This document shows, piece after piece, positions 26,843-35,404 of a DNA stretch of 64,000 nt; the first letter of the stretch is position 1, and every line of letters begins with the position of its first letter. The position numbers were made by a program, and so were the translations under genes. This stretch comes from Bacteroidaceae bacterium. Lineage in GTDB: Bacteria > Bacteroidota > Bacteroidia > Bacteroidales > Bacteroidaceae. The notes beneath the pieces are model-generated. The model worked only from the letters and a program-made list of their open reading frames with translations. It did not search any database and was not told where the DNA came from. The stretch spans positions 1 through 64,000 of the forward strand of contig JAFQVS010000078.1 of assembly GCA_017407905.1 (NCBI GenBank), read 5' to 3'.

Positions 26843-28476
26843 TGCAAAGGGTTAAGGCCGCAATATTCCTTCTGTGCCTGATGTTTGCAGCACACAGCGG
26901 TGCGCAAATAAAGCAGGTTGCAAGCGTCGATACAGCCTCGAACGTCAAGAAGGATTATGTACATATGCTGCACGCCGACGTAACAAAAGGCGATAAAGAG
27001 CGTCTGCCCGATGCGATAATCCTCGTAGGCGACGTCGAGCTGCGCCACGATAGTATGTATATGTATTGCGACAGCGCCTACCTCTATACAAAAAGAAACT
27101 CGGTGCAGGCCTTTGGCAATGTGAGAATGGAGCAGGGAGATACGCTCTTTCTCTATGGTGATTATGCCGACTATGATGGCGAGCAGAATATCGCCCGCGT
27201 GCGCAGCAACGTGCGTCTCATAGACAAGGCAACAGTGCTCGAAACAGACAGTCTGAACTACGACCGCAATATAAATCTTGCCTACTACTTCAGCGGCGGC
27301 ACGCTGAGCGACGAACAGAGCACGCTCGACTCCTATTGGGGACAGTACGACCTTACCACAAAAGAGGCCATTTTTACCGATGAAGTGGCGCTTCAGAATC
27401 CGCAATTTCTGCTCAACAGCGACACGCTGCACTATAACACGGCAAGCAACATTGCCACAATCGTGGGCCCCACGGATATTTTCAACGGAGCCAACCACAT
27501 ACGCTCGTCGCTGGGACGATACAACACTGCCAGCCGTCAGGCGACACTGCTCAGACGCTCGGTGGTGGCCAACGGCACAAAAGAGCTCACGGGCGACTCG
27601 CTCTTCTACGATGCCGCACGAGGCTTCAGCGAGGTGTTTGGCAATATTGTATATAGCGACACGGTGGCACGCAATATGCTCACGGGCGAGTATGGCTTTA
27701 TGGACGAGCTCAGCGACTCGGCCTACGTTACGGGGCGCGCCGTGGTGATGGATTTTTCGCAGGCTGCCGATACGCTCTATATGCACTCGGACACAATATG
27801 GGCGCTCAGCTATAATATCGACACCGACTCGCTCTATCGCAAGATAAGAGCCTGCCACAAGGTGCGCGCCTATCGCACCGACCTTCAGGCGGCGTGCGAC
27901 TCGTTGGTGTTCGACTCGCGCGACAGCTGTATGACAATGTATAAAGACCCCGTGCTGTGGTACGGTTCGCAGCAGTTGCTGGGCGAGGAGATAAAAATGT
28001 ATATGGACACAGCCTCGATAGATTGGGTGCACATAATAAATCAGACGCTCTATGCCGAGCACGTCGATTCGGCAAACTACAATCAGATAAGCGGAAAGGA
28101 GATGAAATTCTTCTTCCGCGACAAGAAACTATCCGAGATGCAGGTGCTGGGCAGCGTGCTTGTCCGATACTATCCGCTCGACAGCGACAGCCTGTTGCTG
28201 GGTCTTAACACCACAGAGACGGGCAAACTCTCGGCCTTTATGAAGGATGGCGAGGTAGATAAGATAATTGCCCCCACAAAGGCCGACGGAGTATTCTACC
28301 CGATGAGCCAAATTCCCGACGCCGTGCGCTTCCTGCCCAATTTTGTGTGGCTCGACTTTATGCGTCCACGCAACAAAGAGGATATTTTCAATTGGCGAGG
28401 CAAGCGTCGCGACCAGATGCTCAAGAAGGTGAAACGACAGAATATCCCCTTGCCGTCGCTCGATAATTTAAGATGA
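26839..28476 (+). CDS. OstA-like (LptA/LptD N-terminal type) protein
   Basis: A 545-residue exported protein. After a signal peptide (MMQRVKAAIFLLCLMFAAHSG) come many beta-strand repeats of the LptA/OstA kind, e.g. VELRHDSMYMYCDSAYLY, GNVRMEQGDTLFLYGDYADY and FTDEVALQNPQFLLNSDTLHY. The family is thought to form the periplasmic bridge or related slide that carries LPS from the inner to the outer membrane. It overlaps the SurA-like gene by 4 bases, linking LPS transport with outer-membrane protein folding. Length exceeds E. coli LptA, which is normal in Bacteroidota. Confidence 0.85.
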   Translation: MMQRVKAAIFLLCLMFAAHSGAQIKQVASVDTASNVKKDYVHMLHADVTKGDKERLPDAIILVGDVELRHDSMYMYCDSAYLYTKRNSVQAFGNVRMEQGDTLFLYGDYADYDGEQNIARVRSNVRLIDKATVLETDSLNYDRNINLAYYFSGGTLSDEQSTLDSYWGQYDLTTKEAIFTDEVALQNPQFLLNSDTLHYNTASNIATIVGPTDIFNGANHIRSSLGRYNTASRQATLLRRSVVANGTKELTGDSLFYDAARGFSEVFGNIVYSDTVARNMLTGEYGFMDELSDSAYVTGRAVVMDFSQAADTLYMHSDTIWALSYNIDTDSLYRKIRACHKVRAYRTDLQAACDSLVFDSRDSCMTMYKDPVLWYGSQQLLGEEIKMYMDTASIDWVHIINQTLYAEHVDSANYNQISGKEMKFFFRDKKLSEMQVLGSVLVRYYPLDSDSLLLGLNTTETGKLSAFMKDGEVDKIIAPTKADGVFYPMSQIPDAVRFLPNFVWLDFMRPRNKEDIFNWRGKRRDQMLKKVKRQNIPLPSLDNLR

Positions 28477-28506
28477 TAAGTTTTCTAAGAAAGGGAGAGG
28501 AGTTTT

Positions 28507-28803
28507 ATGGGATTTTTTAAAATGCGTGAACCTCGTCGGTTCAATCATAAATATATATTCGTTGACGAGCGCAAAGAAAAACTCGATAAAATAGTCGAGA
28601 ATGCCAAGCGCGACCTCGGAATGTTGCCCCCAAAAGAGGAGACGCGCGCCGAGAGGATACGCGAGGCCATAAGCGGCTCGACCACACACCTTAAGCGTCG
28701 TCGCGAGGAGGGTACGCGCTTCTCGACAAAAGCACTCGTCGTGGGTCTTGTGGTGTTTCTCTATATTCTTCACTACCTTGTTACAGGTGAGCTCACATTC
28801 TAA
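28507..28803 (+). CDS. Small membrane protein of unknown function
   Basis: A 98-residue protein. The first 70 residues are charged (FNHKYIFVDERKEKLDKIVE; several Arg/Glu clusters), and a single membrane helix is at about 74-92 (ALVVGLVVFLYILHYLV). The positive charges before the helix suggest that the N-terminus faces the cytoplasm. It sits 30 bases after the OstA-like gene and 12 bases before mutL, so it belongs to the same operon. I believe a similar small gene occupies this place in other Bacteroidales, but no function is known to me. Confidence 0.8.
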   Translation: MGFFKMREPRRFNHKYIFVDERKEKLDKIVENAKRDLGMLPPKEETRAERIREAISGSTTHLKRRREEGTRFSTKALVVGLVVFLYILHYLVTGELTF

Positions 28804-28815
28804 CCGATTATCACT

Positions 28816-30666
28816 ATGCAGGATATAATACACTTATTGCCCGATTCGGTAGCCAATCAGATTGCGGCAGGCGAGGTGGTGCAGCGTCCCGCCTCGGTGG
28901 TAAAAGAGCTTATGGAGAATGCCGTCGATGCAGGTGCAACAAAAGTTGATGTCGTAATAACCGACGGCGGGCGCACGCTGATACAGGTCATTGACAACGG
29001 CTCGGGAATGTCCGAGACTGATGCTCGTCTGGCCTTTGAGCGCCACGCAACGTCCAAGATTAAGAGTGCCGACGACCTATTCGCGCTGCGCACAATGGGC
29101 TTTAGAGGCGAGGCGCTGGCCTCGATTGTGGCCGTCTCGCAGCTCGAACTGCTGACGCGTCGCGCCGACAGCGACCTCGGCACACGCATTGCCTTCTCGG
29201 GCTCGACGCTTGAGGCACAAGAGGCGGTAATGTGCCCCGTCGGCAGTAATTTTAAGGTAAAGAACCTATTTTTCAATATTCCCGCCCGTCGAAAATTCCT
29301 AAAATCCATACAGACGGAATTTAATAACATAATAACGGAATTTGAGCGGGTGGCGCTCATTAACTGCGACGTCGAGTTTACGCTCAAGCATAATGGCACC
29401 GAGGTCTTTTCGCTACCCGTGGGCTCGATGCGCAAACGCATCCTCGATATTTTCGGGAAAAAGGTAAGCTCGCAGCTCATCGAGGTCGAGGTAAGCAGCT
29501 CGCTCCTCGAAATGAAAGGCTTTGTGGGCGCTCCCGAGAGTGCGCGCAAGAAGGGCGTGCAGCAATATTTCTTTGTTAACGGAAGATATATGCGCCACCC
29601 CTATTTTGCAAAGGCGGTGATGGAGGCTTACAGCAGGATGATTCCTCTGGGCGAGCAGGTTCCGTTCTTCCTTTGCTTCAGTGTCGAGCCTTCGCGCATA
29701 GACGTAAATATTCACCCCACAAAGACCGAAATAAAATTCGAGGACGAGCAGAGCCTGTGGAAAATAATCGCCGCAGCCGTGCGCGAGTCGCTGGGACGAT
29801 TCAACGCCGCCCCGGGCCTCGATTTTGATGCCGAGGAGATGCCCGACATTCCCGCAATAAACATTCCGACGGACAATAATCGACCCGTATCGGCTCCCAA
29901 AATATCCTATAAGCCCGATTATAACCCTTTTCGCCGCATAAAGCCCGACTATCAGCGAGGCGGCGAGAATTGGGAAATGCTGTATGGCGAAACAAGGGGG
30001 GCGGTGGTTGACCTCTCGCCATTTGAGGATATTCCGGCCACGCAGCCGAGCCCCGAGCCTGCTCCCGTCGAGCCGGGCAGGCTGCATCTTGCGGTTGACG
30101 AGTTTGTGCCAATGTCGCAGTACAAAGGGCAGTATCTGCTTATCCCCGCAAAGTCGGGACTTATGTGGGTGCATCAGCGCCGAGCGCATATTAGGGTGTT
30201 GTACGAGAAATATCTCGAACAGTTAAGCACGCAGAAGGGTTGCGTGCAGGGACTTTTATTCCCCGAGCGCGTCGAGCTTACCCCGGCCGAGGCTGCCACA
30301 TTTGAAGCAATTGCACCCGAGATTCAGAGCCTCGGGTTCGACGTCTCGTCGCTTGGCGGCGGTAGTTATTCGCTCAACGGCTCGCCCGTTGGCGCTGAGG
30401 GACTCTCGCCGTCGGAACTGCTGATGGATGTCGTACACTCGGCAATGGAACAGACTGCGGGCGTCGATAAACAACTACACCACAGGCTGGCCCTTGCAAT
30501 GGCGCGTAAGGTAGCAATTGTAAAGGGACAGATACTCTCGCCCGAGGAGATGAGCGAACTTATATCGGCCCTTTTTAAGACCAACGAACCCGCCCGAACA
30601 CCCGACGGACAGATAATCGTCTATATAATGCCCGACAGCGAAATTGACCGAAAATTTGCCCGATAA
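28816..30666 (+). CDS. mutL: DNA mismatch repair protein MutL
   Basis: A 616-residue GHKL ATPase that couples MutS recognition to strand incision. The ATP site is intact: Glu31 and Asn35 in KELMENAVDAGA, then DNGSGM and GFRGEALASI. A low-complexity linker (about 345-415) leads to the dimerisation domain. In the position of the endonuclease motif DQHAxxExxxxE the sequence reads VHQRRAH (residues 452-458), so the Asp and first His are replaced. No CPHGRP motif is seen near the end. Incision by this MutL alone seems unlikely. Confidence 0.95.
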   Translation: MQDIIHLLPDSVANQIAAGEVVQRPASVVKELMENAVDAGATKVDVVITDGGRTLIQVIDNGSGMSETDARLAFERHATSKIKSADDLFALRTMGFRGEALASIVAVSQLELLTRRADSDLGTRIAFSGSTLEAQEAVMCPVGSNFKVKNLFFNIPARRKFLKSIQTEFNNIITEFERVALINCDVEFTLKHNGTEVFSLPVGSMRKRILDIFGKKVSSQLIEVEVSSSLLEMKGFVGAPESARKKGVQQYFFVNGRYMRHPYFAKAVMEAYSRMIPLGEQVPFFLCFSVEPSRIDVNIHPTKTEIKFEDEQSLWKIIAAAVRESLGRFNAAPGLDFDAEEMPDIPAINIPTDNNRPVSAPKISYKPDYNPFRRIKPDYQRGGENWEMLYGETRGAVVDLSPFEDIPATQPSPEPAPVEPGRLHLAVDEFVPMSQYKGQYLLIPAKSGLMWVHQRRAHIRVLYEKYLEQLSTQKGCVQGLLFPERVELTPAEAATFEAIAPEIQSLGFDVSSLGGGSYSLNGSPVGAEGLSPSELLMDVVHSAMEQTAGVDKQLHHRLALAMARKVAIVKGQILSPEEMSELISALFKTNEPARTPDGQIIVYIMPDSEIDRKFAR

Positions 30667-30774
30667 TGCCCCGAGGTGCTATTTTGAGCAAGAAAAAAAT
30701 GTTTTTTATAGTTAAAATATGTTAATACACCTGTTTTTCGATACTCTTTAGTGCAAGTGTTAATAAAATTTACG

Positions 30775-30782
30775 TAAATTTG
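30775..30782 (+). promoter_or_regulatory. -7 element of the ompA-like gene
   Basis: TAAATTTG matches the -7 consensus. The coding start is 141 bases further on, so the mRNA has a long AT-rich leader, as is common for abundant outer membrane proteins. Confidence 0.65.
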
Positions 30783-30922
30783 CAAACCAAGATTTATTGG
30801 CTTAATGGGTGAAAAAGATATGTGTGCGATGTTTACGCAAACATTTTTTTGTCGATTACGTTTAAATAAAACAAGGTAATTGGGTTGAATTTATAATTTT
30901 AAGTATCTAATTAAATACAAGT

Positions 30923-32092
30923 ATGAAAAAATTTATGATGTCGCTGGCTATTGCCAGTATTGCAATGGTCTCTTTTGCACAAGAGACAGTAAGCGAGGTC
31001 GTAGTTCCTACTGTAAAGAACAGTGTTATTACCAATAGCTTTGGTAGTAACTGGTTTATAGATGTGAACGTAGGCGGTCAGGTTTACAACCCCGTTGTTA
31101 CTCGCGGTGAGGGTATGTTCGATCACTTGACACTTCCCGCAATTTCGGCTCACGTTGGTAAATGGCACACTCCCGGCTTTGGTTGGAGAATCGGTTACAA
31201 CGGTTACGAAATTGAGCCATACAAAGATGCCGATGCAGTAAGCTACTACAACGTGCATTTTGATGCTTTGTTCAACGTAAGAAACCTTATCCTTGGTTAC
31301 GACGAGAAGCGTGTATGGGGTATAATTCCTTATGTAGGATTCGGTTATGCAGGTAACCTCGATGTTGAGGGTGCAGGTGGTAAAGGAAAGCGCGGCTCAC
31401 TCACCGGTAACTTTGGTGTTTTGCAGACTTGGCGTGTTGCAAAGCGTTGGGCTATTAACCTTGAGCTTGGTTCAATGATGGCTAAGAAGGAGTTTGCGGC
31501 ACCAACTTCTAATAAAACTTCTAACGGTTACGATTGGGCTTTCACAGCTCAGGTGGGTGTTACATTCCGTCTCGGAAAGTGCACTTGGGATAACACTCCC
31601 GACCTCGACGCTATTATGGCTCTTAACGCTGCCGCTCTTGCCGAGCTTAACGCACAGCTTCAGGCTAAGGAGTCGGAGAATGCTCAGTTGAAGTCTCAGC
31701 TTGCTGCTGCCAAGAATGCTCTCTCGCAGGCACAGGTTAAGATTAAGCAGCTTGAGAACGAGCCCAACTACGTTGACGTAGCTCAGTCGGTATTCTTCGC
31801 ATTCAACTCTTCTAAGATTGCTTCTAAGAAGGAGATTATCAACCTCCAGTCTCTTGCAGATGCTGCTAAGAACTCAGGCGTTAAGCTCTCTGTAATTGGT
31901 TACGCTGACAGCGCTACAGGTTCGGCTGCTTACAACCAGAAACTCTCTGAGGCTCGTGCAAACGCTGTTGCCGAGAAACTCGTCGAGCTTGGTGTTCCCC
32001 AGAGCCAGCTTATTGTTGAGGGTAAGGGTGGTGTAGATGTTGAGAAGCCCGCTCGCTTCAACCGTCGTGTTATCATCTCTATCGCAAAGTAA
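30923..32092 (+). CDS. OmpA-family outer membrane protein
   Basis: A 389-residue protein with a signal peptide (MKKFMMSLAIASIAMVSFAQ). An N-terminal eight-stranded barrel-like region runs to about 225. A coiled-coil-like spacer (AALAELNAQLQAKESENAQL) lies at about 235-275, followed by a C-terminal OmpA peptidoglycan-binding domain with VFFAFNSSKI and SEARANAVAEKLVELGVP. It anchors the outer membrane to the cell wall. Codon use is strongly biased (AAC, GGT, CGT, CTT), suggesting high expression. It is transcribed alone with a long leader and a strong terminator. Confidence 0.93.
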   Translation: MKKFMMSLAIASIAMVSFAQETVSEVVVPTVKNSVITNSFGSNWFIDVNVGGQVYNPVVTRGEGMFDHLTLPAISAHVGKWHTPGFGWRIGYNGYEIEPYKDADAVSYYNVHFDALFNVRNLILGYDEKRVWGIIPYVGFGYAGNLDVEGAGGKGKRGSLTGNFGVLQTWRVAKRWAINLELGSMMAKKEFAAPTSNKTSNGYDWAFTAQVGVTFRLGKCTWDNTPDLDAIMALNAAALAELNAQLQAKESENAQLKSQLAAAKNALSQAQVKIKQLENEPNYVDVAQSVFFAFNSSKIASKKEIINLQSLADAAKNSGVKLSVIGYADSATGSAAYNQKLSEARANAVAEKLVELGVPQSQLIVEGKGGVDVEKPARFNRRVIISIAK

Positions 32093-32116
32093 TTTTGTCA
32101 ATAAGATAATTTATCA

Positions 32117-32153
32117 GTCAGAGGCAGACCGTTGTCTGCCTCTGACTTTTTTT
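32117..32153 (+). terminator. Terminator after the ompA-like gene
   Basis: GTCAGAGGCAGAC (32117-32129) pairs perfectly with GTCTGCCTCTGAC (32134-32146), 4-base loop CGTT, then a 7-base T run. Confidence 0.93.
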
Positions 32154-32278
32154 GTCGGTCGTTTGCTTTTCTGTCTGTTGTTGCGTCCCGAGAAAAGTAT
32201 TTATTAGGCCTAAAAACTTCTTTTGTTACCACTTTTTATGTAAAAAGAGCAATTATTGAGAAAAAAGTGCCGAAAAAT

Positions 32279-32309
32279 TTGTGTATTAAAAAAGAAACAT
32301 CTATCTTTG
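32279..32309 (+). promoter_or_regulatory. Promoter of the tRNA-Val pair
   Basis: TTG (32279-32281), 20-base spacer, TATCTTTG (32302-32309): a full match to the Bacteroidota -33/-7 consensus, 27 bases before the first tRNA. Confidence 0.82.
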
Positions 32310-32336
32310 CATCGCAATTAAGGGTTGCAGCCTTTC

Positions 32337-32411
32337 GGGCGTTTAGCTCAGCTGGTTTAGAGCATCTGCCTTACAAGCAGAGGGTCGGCGGTTCGAATCC
32401 GTCAACGCCCA
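32337..32411 (+). tRNA. tRNA-Val (UAC), first copy
   Basis: 75 bases. The acceptor arms GGGCGTT and AACGCCC pair; the D-arm TAGCTCAGCTGGTTTAGAGCA and T-arm GGTTCGAATCC are standard. The anticodon loop CTTACAA is flanked by TCTGC and GCAGA, giving anticodon TAC at 32372-32374, which reads valine codons. CCA is not encoded after the discriminator A. Confidence 0.97.
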
Positions 32412-32465
32412 CGAAAGGTAAGTGATAGAGTAGATTTTTTCTTTGGTTGCAATCCTTGTTTATTC

Positions 32466-32540
32466 GGGCGTTTAGCTCAGCTGGTTTAGAGCATCTGCCT
32501 TACAAGCAGAGGGTCGGCGGTTCGAATCCGTCAACGCCCA
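32466..32540 (+). tRNA. tRNA-Val (UAC), second copy
   Basis: Identical over all 75 bases to the copy at 32337-32411 and separated from it by 54 bases with no promoter-like element, so both are probably cut from one transcript. The anticodon is TAC. Confidence 0.97.
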
Positions 32541-32550
32541 CCGAAAGTAG

Positions 32551-32573
32551 CCTGCGTAAAGCAGGTTTTTTTT
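32551..32573 (+). terminator. Terminator of the tRNA-Val transcript
   Basis: CCTGC-GTAAA-GCAGG followed by eight T residues, 10 bases behind the second tRNA. Confidence 0.85.
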
Positions 32574-32674
32574 GTTTATGGCGGCTTCTTGTTGAGAAAA
32601 AACAAAAAGGCTGTCGTAGTGTTTAAAATTTATAAACTTTATTGGCTTTTCGGGTGTTTATGCCTAAAAAGTAC

Positions 32675-32682
32675 TACTTTTG
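32675..32682 (+). promoter_or_regulatory. -7 element of purB
   Basis: TACTTTTG matches TAnnTTTG. It lies 52 bases upstream of the purB ATG at 32735 and supports that start over the open frame reaching back to 32642. Confidence 0.65.
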
Positions 32683-32734
32683 TAGCCGAAAAACGTTTTT
32701 ACAAAATAATTCTGTTAAGATTATAATCACAACA

Positions 32735-34081
32735 ATGGAACTTGACATTCTTACTGCAATATCACCTATAGATGGCCGCTATAGGGGTAAGACTGAGACG
32801 CTGGCCGAGTATTTCTCTGAATATGCGCTGATGAAATATCGCGTACTTGTTGAGATTGAGTATTTCATTGCGCTGTGCGAGATTCCTTTGCCTCAGCTTA
32901 GTGGCGTCGATGCTACACTGCTGCCGGGCCTGCGCAAAATTTACACCGAGTTTACTACCGATGATGCGCGTCGCATCAAAGAGATTGAGAAGGTTACCAA
33001 CCACGATGTAAAGGCGGTTGAGTATTTTATAAAGGAGCGTCTCGATGCTATCGGCGGATTCGATAATTATAAGGAGTTTATCCATTTTGGTCTCACCTCA
33101 CAGGATATAAACAATACCTCTATTCCCCGCACAATAAAGGATGCGCTCGAGAATAGCTACTATCCTGCTGTTGAGGAACTTATCGCTCAGCTTAGGGAGT
33201 ATGCCGAGGCGTGGAAAGAGATTCCTATGCTGGCGCGTACACACGGACAGCCTGCCTCGCCCACGCGTTTGGGTAAGGAGGTGATGGTGTTTGTCTATCG
33301 TCTCGAAACGCAGCTTGCACAGCTCAAGAGTTGCGTAATCTCGGCAAAATTCGGCGGTGCGACGGGTAATTTTAACGCTCATAATGTAGCCTACCCCGAG
33401 ATTGATTGGAAGGCTTTCGGCAATAAGTTTGTGAGTGAGAAATTGGGCCTTGAGCGCGAGCAATATACCACACAAATATCGAACTACGATAATTTGGCAG
33501 CACTCTTCGATGCTATGCGTCGCATAAACACCATAATAATTGATATGAACCGCGACTTTTGGCAGTATATCTCAATGGAATTCTTCAAGCAGAAGATTAA
33601 GGCCGGCGAGGTGGGTTCGAGTGCAATGCCTCACAAGGTTAATCCCATCGACTTCGAGAATAGCGAGGGTAATCTTGGCATTGCAAATGCCATCCTCGAC
33701 CATCTTGCAATGAAGCTGCCTGTATCGCGTCTGCAACGCGACCTCACCGACTCGACAGTGCTGCGCAACGTGGGCGTGCCTATGGGGCATATGCTAATTG
33801 CCGTGAAAAGCTCGTTGGTGGGACTGCGCAAGCTGCTCTTGAACGAGGCTGCAATATCGGGTGAGCTCGACAACAGTTGGAACGTGTGCGCCGAGGGTAT
33901 TCAGACCATTCTGCGTCGCGAGGCTTATCCCAACCCCTACGAGGCACTGAAGGCTCTGACACGCACCAATAGCAAGATTGACAGAGAGGCGCTGCTAAAA
34001 TTCATCGAGGGATTGGACGTCTCTGAGGCTGTAAAAGAGGAGCTGCGCGCAATTACTCCGCACACATATACGGGTATCTAA
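32735..34081 (+). CDS. purB: Adenylosuccinate lyase
   Basis: A 448-residue enzyme that releases fumarate from SAICAR and from adenylosuccinate in purine synthesis. The family signature GSSAMPHKVNPIDFENSEGN, with the catalytic loop Ser, is at about 290-310; the active-site region TRTHGQPASPTRLGKE is present too. The ATG at 32735 gives the usual N-terminus MELDILTAISPIDGRYRGK. It leads a cluster with an rRNA pseudouridine synthase and asnS. Behind it a small hairpin (GAGCAA / TTGCTC, 34100-34117, then TTT) may give partial termination. Confidence 0.96.
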   Translation: MELDILTAISPIDGRYRGKTETLAEYFSEYALMKYRVLVEIEYFIALCEIPLPQLSGVDATLLPGLRKIYTEFTTDDARRIKEIEKVTNHDVKAVEYFIKERLDAIGGFDNYKEFIHFGLTSQDINNTSIPRTIKDALENSYYPAVEELIAQLREYAEAWKEIPMLARTHGQPASPTRLGKEVMVFVYRLETQLAQLKSCVISAKFGGATGNFNAHNVAYPEIDWKAFGNKFVSEKLGLEREQYTTQISNYDNLAALFDAMRRINTIIIDMNRDFWQYISMEFFKQKIKAGEVGSSAMPHKVNPIDFENSEGNLGIANAILDHLAMKLPVSRLQRDLTDSTVLRNVGVPMGHMLIAVKSSLVGLRKLLLNEAAISGELDNSWNVCAEGIQTILRREAYPNPYEALKALTRTNSKIDREALLKFIEGLDVSEAVKEELRAITPHTYTGI

Positions 34082-34176
34082 GAGCCGGCGAGGCTCGACG
34101 AGCAAAACAAATTGCTCTTTAACCACAAGGTTATAAGAAACAAATTGGACCGTGAGGTTCGTAAAAATATAAAATA

Positions 34177-35373
34177 ATGGATAATTACAAAGAGAAGCGT
34201 CAGGGCGGCTACACTCCCCGCGGCGGGAATCGTGAGCGCTCGTTCGACAACAATTTCAACGCAGAGTTTCGTAAGAAACAACAGCGTCCTCGCTTTACAA
34301 AAGAGCAGGATGGACGCCGACAGTATGTACGCAGCGAGTATCGCGGTAACGCCGAGGGTGCTAACCGCTATTCATCATACAACGGCCGTCAGCAGCAGAG
34401 CGGCGGCGAGGGCGAACGTAATTACAACCGTTTCGAGCCACAGACGGGCGAGCGTCAGTATGACCGCCGTCGCAGCGGCGGCTATCGCAGCGGCGAGGGA
34501 CACAGTGTGAACAACGGCAACTACAGCCGCTCGTACAGCACACAGCATCGTGCGGGATACGGTCAGCGTGGAAACAGAAGCGCATCGTACGACCCCAATG
34601 CAAAATACAGCGCCAAGAAACGCATCGTCTATCGCGAGGCGGCAATCGACCCCGATGCTCCCGTGCGTCTGAACAAATATCTTGCCAATGCAGGAATATG
34701 CTCGCGTCGCGAGGCCGACAATTACATCGAAGCAGGCCTTGTGAGCGTCAACGGCACAGTGGTTACCGAGCTTGGAGTAAAAGTAACACCTGCCGATGAT
34801 ATTCGCTTCAACGGCGAGCGTGTGAATCCCGAGCGCAAGGTATATGTGCTGCTCAATAAGCCCAAAGACTGCGTTACCACCGTTGACGACCCTCAGGAGC
34901 GTCGCACCGTACTCGACTGCCTCAAAGGCATCGGCAAAGAGAGAATATACCCCGTGGGACGTCTCGACCGCAACACAACGGGAGTACTGCTGCTCACCAA
35001 CGACGGAGATATGGCATCGAAGCTCACTCACCCCAAATTTATGAAAAAGAAAATCTATCACGTAACTTGCGACAAGAATGTGGCAATGTCGGATATGGAC
35101 TTATTGGCAAGCGGGATAGAGCTTGAGGACGGCCCCATCTATGCCGACGAGGTGAGCTACGTAAACGATGCCGACCGTTCGCAGATAGGAATAGAGATTC
35201 ACTCGGGAAAGAACCGCATCGTGCGCCGTATGATGGAGCACTTAGGCTATCGCGTTGTAAAACTCGACAGAGTGCTCTTTGCCGGCCTCACAAAGAAAAA
35301 CCTCAAGAGAGGCGATTGGCGCTATCTTACCGAGAAAGAGGTTAATATGCTGCGAATGGGAGCATACGAATAA
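34177..35373 (+). CDS. RsuA/RluB-type pseudouridine synthase with long disordered N-terminus
   Basis: A 398-residue enzyme that isomerises uridine in rRNA (23S site probable). The S4 RNA-binding domain starts near residue 165 (VRLNKYLANAGICSRREADN). The catalytic segment GRLDRNTTGVLLLTNDGD carries the nucleophilic Asp, and the C-terminal GKNRIVRRMMEHLGYRVVKL motif is typical. The first 150 residues are low-complexity and rich in Arg, Gly, Ser, Tyr and Gln (RGG-like), and may bind RNA non-specifically. The downstream asnS starts 31 bases later. Target nucleotide cannot be told from the sequence. Confidence 0.92.
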   Translation: MDNYKEKRQGGYTPRGGNRERSFDNNFNAEFRKKQQRPRFTKEQDGRRQYVRSEYRGNAEGANRYSSYNGRQQQSGGEGERNYNRFEPQTGERQYDRRRSGGYRSGEGHSVNNGNYSRSYSTQHRAGYGQRGNRSASYDPNAKYSAKKRIVYREAAIDPDAPVRLNKYLANAGICSRREADNYIEAGLVSVNGTVVTELGVKVTPADDIRFNGERVNPERKVYVLLNKPKDCVTTVDDPQERRTVLDCLKGIGKERIYPVGRLDRNTTGVLLLTNDGDMASKLTHPKFMKKKIYHVTCDKNVAMSDMDLLASGIELEDGPIYADEVSYVNDADRSQIGIEIHSGKNRIVRRMMEHLGYRVVKLDRVLFAGLTKKNLKRGDWRYLTEKEVNMLRMGAYE

Positions 35374-35404
35374 CAGAAACACAAGAAAAACAGAATAGAA
35401 TCGT

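Noticed and set aside
32132..32425. 97-residue frame running through the first tRNA-Val gene
   Set aside because: It overlaps the tRNA and its promoter, so it is not a protein gene.
32337..32540. Tandem tRNA pair as an integration (att) site
   Set aside because: No integrase gene or mobile element lies nearby; the 54-base spacer has no sign of an insertion and a terminator follows.
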